In this document: piece after piece, positions 14,724 through 22,226 of the stretch
How positions within the stretch are numbered: position 1 is the first letter of the stretch
Layout: each line of letters begins with the position of its first letter
DNA from: an uncultured Prevotella sp.
GTDB taxonomy: Bacteria > Bacteroidota > Bacteroidia > Bacteroidales > Bacteroidaceae
Assembly: GCA_900320905.1 (NCBI GenBank)
Contig: ONTZ01000025.1
Coordinates: forward strand, 1-43,021
Reading direction: 5' to 3'
Length of the DNA: 43,021 nucleotides
Made by a program: the position numbers and the translations under genes
The notes under the pieces: model-generated
Database searches by the model: none
What the model was told of the DNA's origin: nothing
The model's input: only the letters and a program-made list of their open reading frames with translations

Positions 14724-17099
14724 ATGTGGATGCTGAGGGTGGTAGGGATACTTATCACTTTTCACCTATCACTCTTCACTTCTTCCGCCCAGGACAGACG
14801 CACCTTCAATCAGATAGACGAGAGCGGAAACATCACACAGCGCACAGATAACAGAAATTTCAACAAGAACAATAACGACACCACCAAGAACAAAGAGATA
14901 CCCAAAGGACACTATACCTGGACGGTTGACAGGAAGTTTGGCGACGTCGTCCCAGCCACCCCTGACACCGTACACCATCTATTCGTGAACACAACGTTCA
15001 ATACAGGCTTCTACGGCGAATACAATACCCTCGGCAACAACTATACAGCCCGCCAGAACCGTATCTTCATAGACCGTCGGGAGAGCAGTTCGTTCATCTT
15101 TACAGACCCCTACAGTTTCTTCTTCAAGCAACCCGATGAGTTTCTCTTCATGAACACGCTCTCGCCCTATACTTGCGTCAGTTACGACAACTGTGGCGAC
15201 AAGCAGAGCGGCGAAGACCGACTCAATGCCAAATTTGCCGTGAATGCCAACAAACGGCTCGGGTTCGGCTTCGAAATAAACTATGATTACGCTAGTGGCT
15301 ATTTCAATAATCAGAGTGTATCGCATTTCAATGGAACCCTCTTCGGCTCGTATATGGGCGACCGGTACCAGATGCACATCCTGCTCTCTGCCAATCACCA
15401 GAAAACATCGGAAAACGGAGGTATCTCCAACGACGAGTATGTCACCCATCCTGAGTCGTTTCAGGACAAATTTGATGAAAACGAGATTCCGACGGCACTC
15501 GCCTTGAACTGGAACCGCAACGACAACCAGCACATCTTCCTCAGTCACCGTTACAATGTAGGGTTCTACCGCAAGGTGAAGATGACTGAAGAAGAATTAA
15601 AAGCCCGTCAGTTTGCAGAGGAGTCGAAGAAAGAGAAGGAGAGAGAGAAGGAGAAGCAGGACGGTCTGCCAACAGGGCGCGATGAAAAATCGACTGCGCC
15701 CAAAGGGCGTCCGGAAGGTGCGACTATTGTAGGTAGTGAGCCAAAAGCCAAGACAGATTCTCTGGCTGCCATTACCGATACTACCCGTATCCAAGTGGCA
15801 GGACAGGCCGCCATCGACAGCCTGAACCGCGCACAGGCCATCCAGGACTCCATCGACGCCACCATGAAGAAGGAATACGTGCCGGTCACCAGTTTCATCC
15901 ACACCCTTGAACTACACAACTACAAGCGCATCTATCAGGGCTATTTTACCCCTGACGACTACTATCTCAACCCTGCCTTCTACACGCGTGGACTTAGATT
16001 CGGCAACGACTCCATCTACGATGAGACAAAGCACCTCCAGATCAAGAACACCATCGGCATTGCCCTGCTCGAAGGCTTTAACAAATACATGAAGGCAGGA
16101 CTGAAGGGATTCGTCACACACGAACACAGGAAATACGAGATGCCCGATATCGTAGAGAACACCGACTCTACCTTCCAGCAGTCATGGAGCGAGAACAATA
16201 TCAGCGTGGGCGGACTGATCAACAAGACCCAGGGCAAGACCCTCCATTTCAAGGCTCAGGCTGAGGCATGGGTGATAGGAGAAGATGCCGGACAACTGAA
16301 ACTCGACTTCAATACCGACCTGAACTTCGCTCTCTTCGGCGACACCGTCCGTCTGGCTGCCAGCGCCTATTTCCACCGCCTGAACCCCACTTTCTACCAT
16401 CGCAAGTACCACTCCAAGCACATCTGGTGGGATCGTGATGACCTGTCGATGGAGACACGCTCACGTATTGAAGGACTCTTCTCCTACGAGAAGACCGACA
16501 CGAAACTGCGTGTGGCAGTAGAAGAGATACAGAACTATACCTATTTCGGCATGAGTTACGATAAGAATGCCAACCCGCAGACCGTGGTAACAAACTATGG
16601 ATGCAAAAACATGACCGCTGATGTCTATCAGGCTTCTGGCAACATCAATATCCTCACGGCACAACTGCACCAGAACCTGCGCTTTGGGCCGTTGAACTGG
16701 GAGAACGTTGTCACCTACCAGAACTCCAGCAACAAGGATGCCCTGCCATTGCCCGCCTGGAACATCTTCTCCAACCTCTATCTGAAATTCAGAATTGCCA
16801 AGGTGCTCGACGTGGAACTCGGTGCCGATGCCACCTACTTCACGGAATACGACGCTCCCGACTTCTGTCCGATGATCAACCAATTTGCCATTCAGCAGAA
16901 TAGTAACAGTCGTGTGGAACTGGGCGGCTATCCCTTCTTAGACGTCTATGCCAACATGAAACTGAAAAGTGTACGCTTTTTTGTGATGATGAGCAATGTA
17001 CTGGACGGCAAGGGCAATCACATGAAATTCCTAACCCCCCACTATCCTGTCAACGGCAGCGTCATGCACTTCGGCGTTTCATGGCCTTTCTTTAACTAG
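14724..17099 (+). CDS. Putative outer-membrane porin (Bacteroidota putative porin family)
   Basis: About 791 residues from the ATG at 14724 (an earlier ATG at 14691 only adds repeat-coded residues). The signal peptide core (LITFHLSLFTSS) is encoded by heptad repeats at 14753-14780. The body alternates amphipathic strands rich in Tyr, Asn and Phe, for example NTTFNTGFYGEYNTLGNNYT and GFGFEINYDYASGYF, and ends in HFGVSWPFFN, a barrel-closing strand with terminal aromatics. This fits the large Bacteroidota porin family. About residues 285-312 are very charged (ESKKEKEREKEKQ), and residues about 313-337 come from an inserted palindromic element. Substrate unknown. Confidence 0.75.
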   Translation: MWMLRVVGILITFHLSLFTSSAQDRRTFNQIDESGNITQRTDNRNFNKNNNDTTKNKEIPKGHYTWTVDRKFGDVVPATPDTVHHLFVNTTFNTGFYGEYNTLGNNYTARQNRIFIDRRESSSFIFTDPYSFFFKQPDEFLFMNTLSPYTCVSYDNCGDKQSGEDRLNAKFAVNANKRLGFGFEINYDYASGYFNNQSVSHFNGTLFGSYMGDRYQMHILLSANHQKTSENGGISNDEYVTHPESFQDKFDENEIPTALALNWNRNDNQHIFLSHRYNVGFYRKVKMTEEELKARQFAEESKKEKEREKEKQDGLPTGRDEKSTAPKGRPEGATIVGSEPKAKTDSLAAITDTTRIQVAGQAAIDSLNRAQAIQDSIDATMKKEYVPVTSFIHTLELHNYKRIYQGYFTPDDYYLNPAFYTRGLRFGNDSIYDETKHLQIKNTIGIALLEGFNKYMKAGLKGFVTHEHRKYEMPDIVENTDSTFQQSWSENNISVGGLINKTQGKTLHFKAQAEAWVIGEDAGQLKLDFNTDLNFALFGDTVRLAASAYFHRLNPTFYHRKYHSKHIWWDRDDLSMETRSRIEGLFSYEKTDTKLRVAVEEIQNYTYFGMSYDKNANPQTVVTNYGCKNMTADVYQASGNINILTAQLHQNLRFGPLNWENVVTYQNSSNKDALPLPAWNIFSNLYLKFRIAKVLDVELGADATYFTEYDAPDFCPMINQFAIQQNSNSRVELGGYPFLDVYANMKLKSVRFFVMMSNVLDGKGNHMKFLTPHYPVNGSVMHFGVSWPFFN
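14753..14780 (+). repeat. Heptad repeats inside the porin signal peptide
   Basis: Units TATCACT, TTTCACC, TATCACT and CTTCACT lie in the coding frame and encode the hydrophobic core of the signal peptide. Because 7 is not a multiple of 3, gain or loss of one unit would shift the frame. Confidence 0.75.
15661..15735 (+). repeat. Palindromic element inserted in frame in the porin gene
   Basis: GGGCGC (15675-15680) and GCGCCC (15696-15701) flank an inner GAT/ATC pair. CGCCC-AAA-GGGCG (15697-15709) forms a second compact hairpin. The segment encodes a Gly/Pro/Arg/Lys stretch (GLPTGRDEKSTAPKGRPEGA) that looks foreign in a barrel protein. It keeps the reading frame. Confidence 0.6.
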
Positions 17100-17160
17100 G
17101 AAAACCTAGGAATACCTAGGATCGCCTAGGATCGCCTAGAATTACCTAGGATTGCCTAGG
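17095..17160. repeat. CCTAGG array with exact 10-bp period between convergent genes
   Basis: Hexamers start at 17095 (ACTAGG), 17105, 17115, 17125, 17135 (CCTAGA), 17145 and 17155. Spacers are AAAA, AATA, ATCG, ATCG, ATTA and ATTG. CCTAGG is its own reverse complement, so neighbouring units form 6-bp stems with 4-base loops. The array begins inside the porin stop and ends 5 bases before the menA stop, so it fills the gap and may act as a two-way terminator. Confidence 0.85.
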
Positions 17161-17165
17161 CCTTC

Positions 17166-18080
17166 CTATATCAGCAGCAGCCCTGCCGCCACGCAAAGCC
17201 CATAGATAAAGATATTCCGTGCAGTCTCCCCCAAGCAGAGATTCAGCGCCTTTCCTTTATCAATGCGCTTGATTTTCAGATAAGTAAACACATGGAGGAT
17301 GAAATAGATAAATGGCAGGAAGAAGGCCAACGGATGACCATTCATCCAGAAGGTGCCACCTAATATAATGGCCCCCACGCCCACACCCATATAGAGTTGC
17401 AGACCAGCCTTGGCACCTAAGCGCACAATAAGGGTGTTCTTGCCTGTCTCCTTGTCCGTATCACGATCACGGAAATTATTCACAATCAACAAGGCATCAA
17501 TCACCAGGCCACAGGCCAAAGAAGCAAGAAGCACCTGCCACGTCACCGTATGCAGTTGCAGATAATAGGATATGCAAACCGGTACCAGACCGAAGAATAC
17601 GAGTACCAGCAGATCGCCTAATCCCAAATAGGAGAAGTGGGTGGTATAGAGGAAACAGAACACCACACAGATAATGCCGACAAGAATCATCTCCAGTCCA
17701 CCGTACCAGACCAGGGGCAGTCCGATGATACAAGCCAGACAGGTGGTCAGGGCAATGGCCCGCTTCATCGAGTCGAGTTTCACCCATCCCTGCGCACAGG
17801 CTCTCCGAGGCCCTAAGCGCGTCTCATTATTATCGGTACCGTTGGCAAAATCAAAGAAATCGTTGATGAAATTCGCGTCTATCTGCATGGTGAAGGCAAA
17901 AAGCAGACACAATAGGGCAGCCGTCCAACTGAACACATCATCGCCATACAGGGGGGCATCGGTATAGGCCAGAGCCACGCCTATCATCACGGGGACGGCA
18001 GCACCAGAGAGCGTCTTGGGGCGTGCTGCCAGCAGCCACGCTTTCGGCGAATCGGTCTTGATTCTTGTTTCTTCTTTCAT
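17166..18080 (-). CDS. menA: 1,4-dihydroxy-2-naphthoate polyprenyltransferase
   Basis: 304 residues from the ATG at 18080. The upstream ATG (18092) sits almost on the expected transcription start and is less likely. The UbiA-family first Asp-rich motif is NFINDFFDFANGTDN; the second is NNFRDRDTDKETGK. About eight hydrophobic segments follow the N-terminal WLLAARPKTLSGAAVPV, a MenA signature. The enzyme joins a prenyl chain to DHNA in the inner membrane to make demethylmenaquinone. Other men genes are not in the window. It is transcribed alone and divergent from the HD-domain gene. Confidence 0.93.
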   Translation of the reverse strand: MKEETRIKTDSPKAWLLAARPKTLSGAAVPVMIGVALAYTDAPLYGDDVFSWTAALLCLLFAFTMQIDANFINDFFDFANGTDNNETRLGPRRACAQGWVKLDSMKRAIALTTCLACIIGLPLVWYGGLEMILVGIICVVFCFLYTTHFSYLGLGDLLVLVFFGLVPVCISYYLQLHTVTWQVLLASLACGLVIDALLIVNNFRDRDTDKETGKNTLIVRLGAKAGLQLYMGVGVGAIILGGTFWMNGHPLAFFLPFIYFILHVFTYLKIKRIDKGKALNLCLGETARNIFIYGLCVAAGLLLI

Positions 18081-18099
18081 ATTTTTCGTCATTTGCTTG

Positions 18100-18127
18100 C
18101 AAAAGTAAGGAATATTTCGTAATTTTG
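18100..18127. promoter_or_regulatory. Back-to-back -7 boxes of menA and the HD gene
   Basis: On the minus strand TACTTTTG (18100-18107) serves menA. On the plus strand TAATTTTG (18120-18127) serves the HD gene. The boxes are only 12 bases apart, so the two promoters overlap and may compete for polymerase. Confidence 0.65.
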
Positions 18128-18148
18128 CAACAAATAAGCCAACTTTTT

Positions 18149-18784
18149 ATGATCAGCAACGCCCCCAGCCTTGATTTGGTGGAGTTCATCGAGACCAAGA
18201 TACTCCCCAAGTACGCCGAGTTTGACCGTGCCCACAATCTGGAACACGTCACCCGTGTCATCCGCAGTTCACTTGACCTGGTGAAGACCACCGGCGCCGA
18301 CATTAACATGGTCTATACCGTTGCTGCCTACCACGACCTCGGCATGTCTGGACCCCGGGCCATCCACCACCTTACTGGCGGAAAGATACTCGCATCAGAC
18401 AACCGACTGAAAAAATGGTTCTCGCCAGAGCAGATCAAGATTATGAAGGAGGCTATTGAGGATCACCGTGCCTCAGCCAGTCATGCCCCACGAAGCCTCT
18501 ACGGGAAAATCATCGCCGAGGCCGATAGGGATATTGACGTAAAAGTGGTTATACGTCGCACTATTCAGTACGGTTTGAGTAATTACCCAGAACTTGATAA
18601 AGAAGGACAATGGAATCGCTTCAAGGAACACCTTGACAGCAAATATTCGGTCAACGGCTATATCCGGCTGTGGTTGCCAAAGTCGCCCAATGAAAAGAAT
18701 CTCAACGATCTGCGCAACTTGATTGCCGATCCCCTACGGCTCCGCGAAACCTTTGAGCGCATCTTCGCTGAAGAAACTACCTGA
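18149..18784 (+). CDS. HD-domain phosphohydrolase
   Basis: 211 residues from the ATG at 18149. HD-superfamily metal ligands are visible: AHNLEHVTRVIR (first His), YTVAAYHDLGM (the HD pair) and AEADRDID (final Asp). Helical throughout. HD proteins of this kind cleave phosphate esters of nucleotides or related small molecules; the substrate is unknown. The reading frame ends 8 bases inside the end of the convergent small membrane-protein gene. Confidence 0.85.
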   Translation: MISNAPSLDLVEFIETKILPKYAEFDRAHNLEHVTRVIRSSLDLVKTTGADINMVYTVAAYHDLGMSGPRAIHHLTGGKILASDNRLKKWFSPEQIKIMKEAIEDHRASASHAPRSLYGKIIAEADRDIDVKVVIRRTIQYGLSNYPELDKEGQWNRFKEHLDSKYSVNGYIRLWLPKSPNEKNLNDLRNLIADPLRLRETFERIFAEETT

Positions 18785-18935
18785 GATACATCCAATAGAT
18801 ATAGCCCAACACGGCGGCCAGCACAATCAACACTATCGACTTGACCAGACACGTTGTCACCTTCTTGATAATCAGGAAGGCCACAATGATGGCCACCAAT
18901 ATAAAAATGTAATAACCTAAATTTGGAATCTGCAT
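18777..18935 (-). CDS. 52-residue hydrophobic membrane protein
   Basis: Starts MQIPNLGYYIF and has two hydrophobic stretches: YIFILVAIIVAFLII and SIVLIVLAAVLGYIYWMYL, joined by KKVTTCLVK. It lies 5 bases after the stop of the pseudouridine synthase gene and is the last gene of that operon. Its 3' end overlaps the HD gene by 8 bases. Function is unknown. Confidence 0.75.
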   Translation of the reverse strand: MQIPNLGYYIFILVAIIVAFLIIKKVTTCLVKSIVLIVLAAVLGYIYWMYLR

Positions 18936-18940
18936 ATCTG

Positions 18941-19837
18941 TCACTTAAACATTCTTTTAAATGCTGTCGGCAGGGAGGTCTCGAACTCCATCGGCTCACC
19001 CGTCACGGGATGGTGGAAACACAGCAACCACGCATGCAGGCACAAACGGTGGAGCGGATTGTCACCATTGCCGTATTTCACGTCGCCACACACAGGATGC
19101 CCCATGTCTGCTGAGTGGACACGTATCTGGTTCTTGCGTCCTGTTTCCAGTTTGAACTCAACCAACGAGTGCTCCGCCGTACGAGCCAGCACATGCCAAT
19201 GGGTAATGGCATACTTTCCACCATTGTCCACAGGCGATGAGTAAGTCACGTAGGCTTTGTTGTCTTTCAACCAGTTTTCTATCGTGCCATCATCCTGCAT
19301 CACCTCACCAGAACAAACGGCCACATACCGACGGTCATAGACAATATCGTGCCAATGGTGCTCTAAGATTTGCTCCGTCTCCATATCCTTCGCATAAACC
19401 ATCAGGCCACTTGTGTCCCTGTCCAGACGATGTACCACGTGTGCCGTACATTTCTGGTGTGACTTCTTGAAATAGTCGTCAAGCACGGTCTTCACATTCA
19501 AGGTAGAATGACCTGCCGCCATCGAGAGAATACCCTCAGCCTTCTCCACGACAATCAGCCACTTGTCTTCGTACACTATCTTTACCCAACGACTCCTGAA
19601 GCCCTGTTGGTTGCGCTTGGTCTTACTGACAGCCACCTTCATGCCGCACTCCAAGGGAAAGTCGAACTGCGACACGGTCTTACCATTCACCTTGATGCCC
19701 CTACCTTGAAGCGTCGACTTGATTTTCGACTTAGACTGCTGCACATTCTGCAACAGCCACTCCAGTAGTGGCATCGGTTCTTCTACGATGAAGTGGTCAT
19801 ACTCGCCCTCACGACTGAATCCTGCGTGGTATCTCAT
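18941..19837 (-). CDS. RluA/RluD-family pseudouridine synthase
   Basis: 298 residues. An S4-like RNA-binding region comes first (LEWLLQNVQQSKSKIKSTLQ, GRGIKVNGKTV). The catalytic motif HRLDRDTSGLMVYAKD has the conserved Asp of the RluA family (HRLD). Further family motifs are VEFKLETGRKNQIRVH and HPVCGDVKYG. The enzyme turns specific uridines in 23S rRNA or tRNA into pseudouridine; which one cannot be decided. It is 17 bases downstream of the STAS gene and belongs to the same operon as the RsbW-like ATPase. Confidence 0.92.
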   Translation of the reverse strand: MRYHAGFSREGEYDHFIVEEPMPLLEWLLQNVQQSKSKIKSTLQGRGIKVNGKTVSQFDFPLECGMKVAVSKTKRNQQGFRSRWVKIVYEDKWLIVVEKAEGILSMAAGHSTLNVKTVLDDYFKKSHQKCTAHVVHRLDRDTSGLMVYAKDMETEQILEHHWHDIVYDRRYVAVCSGEVMQDDGTIENWLKDNKAYVTYSSPVDNGGKYAITHWHVLARTAEHSLVEFKLETGRKNQIRVHSADMGHPVCGDVKYGNGDNPLHRLCLHAWLLCFHHPVTGEPMEFETSLPTAFKRMFK

Positions 19838-19854
19838 CGTTTTGGCTGATGAGT

Positions 19855-20157
19855 TCAGATAATCTCAAACAGATTGGTAAAGCCTGTCATATTGAACACC
19901 TGGCGCAGATCATTGCTCAGACCTGAAATGCAGACACGGCTGCCTTTGGGCTTTGCAACTTTCAGCAGACCAAGGAACAAACGCAGTCCGCTTGATGAGA
20001 TATACTCCAATTTGTCACAGTCAAGCACGATGTCACGTCCATCAAAATTGTAGAGCACCTGCATTTCTTTTTCTGTCTGTACTGCTGCTGCCGTATCAAG
20101 CCGTCCGAAGAAGGCCATTACGAGTTGATTGTTTTCTTCTTTGAATGTCGTCTTCAT
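19855..20157 (-). CDS. STAS-domain anti-sigma factor antagonist (SpoIIAA/RsbV type)
   Basis: 100 residues, the usual STAS length. The motif VLDCDKLEYISSSGLRLFLG carries the phospho-acceptor serine expected in SpoIIAA/RsbV. These proteins bind the partner kinase when not phosphorylated. It lies 12 bases downstream of an RsbW-like ATPase gene, an intact partner pair. A phosphatase and the regulated target are not in the window. Bacteroidota lack classical SigB, so the controlled output is open. Confidence 0.9.
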   Translation of the reverse strand: MKTTFKEENNQLVMAFFGRLDTAAAVQTEKEMQVLYNFDGRDIVLDCDKLEYISSSGLRLFLGLLKVAKPKGSRVCISGLSNDLRQVFNMTGFTNLFEII

Positions 20158-20169
20158 ATTTCTTAATAA

Positions 20170-20616
20170 TTAATGTGTTCGTTTTTTGGTGAGTGTAAGA
20201 ATATTCCGGTCGCCTTCACGCCTGTATTCAGTACTATCCATATAGCGACGCATCAACATGATGCCCAGACCGCCGATACTGCGTTCCTCCGCAGATAGCG
20301 TGGTGTCTACCTCGCCACGGGTAGTGGGATCAAAAGGCGCTCCATTATCAGAGATGGTAACGACGAGCCCCTCTTCTCCGGCCACCGTTTCAATGCAGAC
20401 ATCACCCTTTGTCCCCGGAGGATAGGCATAGTCCATCACGTTCACCACGGCCTCCTCAATAGCGAGGTTTATCTGCATAGTGGTCGACATATCGAAGTTC
20501 GCCGCCTCGCAGGCTGCATCCACAAACTCCGCCAGCCGGGGCACCTCCTGCACATCATTAGGCAGAACAAGGCTGCTCCTTACGTCATTTTGCCGTTTTT
20601 CTTCACCCTTACTCAT
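20170..20616 (-). CDS. RsbW-like ATP-binding kinase / anti-sigma protein
   Basis: 148 residues from MSKGEEKRQNDVRSS (20616); the upstream start at 20655 would run through the promoter. GHKL ATPase motifs are present: N-box NLAIEEAVVNVMDYAYP, G1 box ISDNGAPFDP and G2 box GGLGIMLMRRY. Such proteins phosphorylate a STAS partner on serine, here most likely the protein encoded directly downstream. The pair heads an operon that continues into rRNA or tRNA modification (RluA-type). Confidence 0.9.
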   Translation of the reverse strand: MSKGEEKRQNDVRSSLVLPNDVQEVPRLAEFVDAACEAANFDMSTTMQINLAIEEAVVNVMDYAYPPGTKGDVCIETVAGEEGLVVTISDNGAPFDPTTRGEVDTTLSAEERSIGGLGIMLMRRYMDSTEYRREGDRNILTLTKKRTH

Positions 20617-20624
20617 ATCGTGTG

Positions 20625-20632
20625 CAAAGATA
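20625..20632 (-). promoter_or_regulatory. -7 box of the RsbW-STAS-RluA operon
   Basis: TATCTTTG on the minus strand, 8 bases before the chosen ATG. Confidence 0.65.
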
Positions 20633-20735
20633 ATGCAAATCGAGCGAAACACCAAAAATTTTGTGATTTATTTTATTTTACGCTCCAGACTAAGGGAGGA
20701 ATAACCATATTCATACTCGGAAAAACACAAATAAA

Positions 20736-20767
20736 TTTGGTTTTTCGCTCGCTTATTAGTAACTTTG
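20736..20767 (+). promoter_or_regulatory. Promoter of the hisIE-ftsE-lys operon
   Basis: TTTG (20736-20739) and TAACTTTG (20760-20767), 20 bases apart. It is the only clear promoter before the tightly packed genes that run to 29697. Confidence 0.8.
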
Positions 20768-20794
20768 CAGCCAAATTATATAATAGTAAAAGAA

Positions 20795-21442
20795 ATGGAG
20801 ATAAATTTTGAAAAGAGCGGTGGACTGGTGCCCGCTATCGTCCAGGATGCAAAGACAAAGAACGTGCTGATGCTGGGCTACATGAACAAGGAAGCCTACG
20901 ACAAGACGCTGCTGACAAAGAAGGTCACTTTCTGGAGTCGCAGTCGCGAGTGTCTGTGGACGAAAGGTGAGACCAGCGGGAACTACCTGAATCTGGTGAG
21001 TATTGCCATCGACTGTGACCACGATACGCTATTGGTGAAGGCATTGCCAGACGGCCCCACCTGCCATAAAGGCACAGACACCTGTTGGGGAGAGGACAAC
21101 GAGTGTAATCCCCTACTCTTCCTGACCGAGTTGCAGGACTTCATCAACAAGCGCCATGAGGAGATGCCTGAGGGCAGTTATACCACCTCGCTTTTCAAAG
21201 ACGGTACTAACCGCATTGCCCAGAAAGTGGGCGAAGAGGCTTTGGAGACTGTCATAGAAGCGACCAATGGCAGTAAGGAGAAATTGGTCTATGAAGCCAG
21301 TGACCTGATATACCACCTAATTGTATTGATGACCAGCAAGGGACTCCGCATTGAGGATATAGCCACCGAACTGCGAAAACGCCACGATCCCAATTGGGAC
21401 AAGAAGCGCCGAGAGGCGAAAGCGAAACATCAAATGGAATAA
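20795..21442 (+). CDS. hisIE: HisIE, phosphoribosyl-AMP cyclohydrolase / phosphoribosyl-ATP pyrophosphatase
   Basis: 215 residues from MEINFEKSGGLVPAIVQD (20795). The N-terminal HisI domain shows VTFWSRSRECLWTKGETSGN, metal-binding CDHDTLLV and HKGTDTCWG. The C-terminal HisE domain shows SLFKDGTNRIAQKVGEEALE and ASDLIYHLIVLM. The fused enzyme carries out steps 2 and 3 of histidine synthesis. No other his genes are here, so the histidine pathway is split in this genome. The next gene starts on the base after its stop. Confidence 0.95.
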   Translation: MEINFEKSGGLVPAIVQDAKTKNVLMLGYMNKEAYDKTLLTKKVTFWSRSRECLWTKGETSGNYLNLVSIAIDCDHDTLLVKALPDGPTCHKGTDTCWGEDNECNPLLFLTELQDFINKRHEEMPEGSYTTSLFKDGTNRIAQKVGEEALETVIEATNGSKEKLVYEASDLIYHLIVLMTSKGLRIEDIATELRKRHDPNWDKKRREAKAKHQME

Positions 21443-22204
21443 ATGATGGGGCAGTTATTGATTAGTTACACTAATGCAAATATCTACCAGCGGCATGGAA
21501 TCTGTGTGCTGAAAGATGTGAACTTCCATGTGGAGGAAGGAGAGTTTGTCTATATCATCGGACGCGTAGGGTCTGGAAAGTCCAGCCTATTGAGAACCCT
21601 GTATTTTGAGTTGGACATGGACGAAGCCGAAGAGGCTATGGTATTCGATTATGATCTGCTCAGCCTGCGCCAGAAGGATATTCCAAGCCTCAGACGACAG
21701 ATGGGGGTTGTTTTCCAAGACTTTCAACTTTTAGGCGACCGTACTGTGTACAAGAATCTGCAGTTTGTACTAAAAGCCACAGGATGGAAAAAGAAAGAAG
21801 AGATAGACCAGCGTATTGACGAAGTGTTGAGCGACGTGGGACTGCAAGACAAGGCAGGCAAGATGCCACACGAACTCTCCGGTGGAGAGCAACAGCGTGT
21901 GGCCATTGCACGTGCCATTCTCAACAAACCGAGACTCATCATCGCCGACGAGCCAACGGGTAATCTGGATCCAGAGACCGCAGAGAACATTATTGAACTG
22001 CTCCGGCAGATCTGTCAGACTGGAACCGCCGTAGTGATGGCAACCCACAACATGCCTTTACTCGACAAGTACCCCGGGGTTGTCTACCGTTGTATCGGAG
22101 GCAAAATGGAAGAGGTAACCAGTGATTTCAACCAGATACAATTGGTGGATGAGCCGGATACCGATGAAATTACCGTCAGGTATTCAGAAAGAGAAGAAAT
22201 ATAG
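21443..22204 (+). CDS. ftsE: FtsE-type ABC transporter ATPase
   Basis: 253 residues. Walker A is GRVGSGKSS, the signature is [15 protein letters not shown], Walker B is [12 protein letters not shown], and the H-loop is MATHNMPLL. The Q-loop region VVFQDFQLL is typical of FtsE. FtsE works with the membrane protein FtsX to control peptidoglycan hydrolysis at division. FtsX is not adjacent here. The C-terminal 25 residues are acidic and variable. The start is at 21443 or 21446 (two Met in a row). It lies in the hisIE-lysC operon. Confidence 0.9.
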   Translation: MMGQLLISYTNANIYQRHGICVLKDVNFHVEEGEFVYIIGRVGSGKSSLLRTLYFELDMDEAEEAMVFDYDLLSLRQKDIPSLRRQMGVVFQDFQLLGDRTVYKNLQFVLKATGWKKKEEIDQRIDEVLSDVGLQDKAGKMPHELSGGEQQRVAIARAILNKPRLIIADEPTGNLDPETAENIIELLRQICQTGTAVVMATHNMPLLDKYPGVVYRCIGGKMEEVTSDFNQIQLVDEPDTDEITVRYSEREEI

Positions 22205-22226
22205 AAGAATTGAAAAATAGAAGCAT

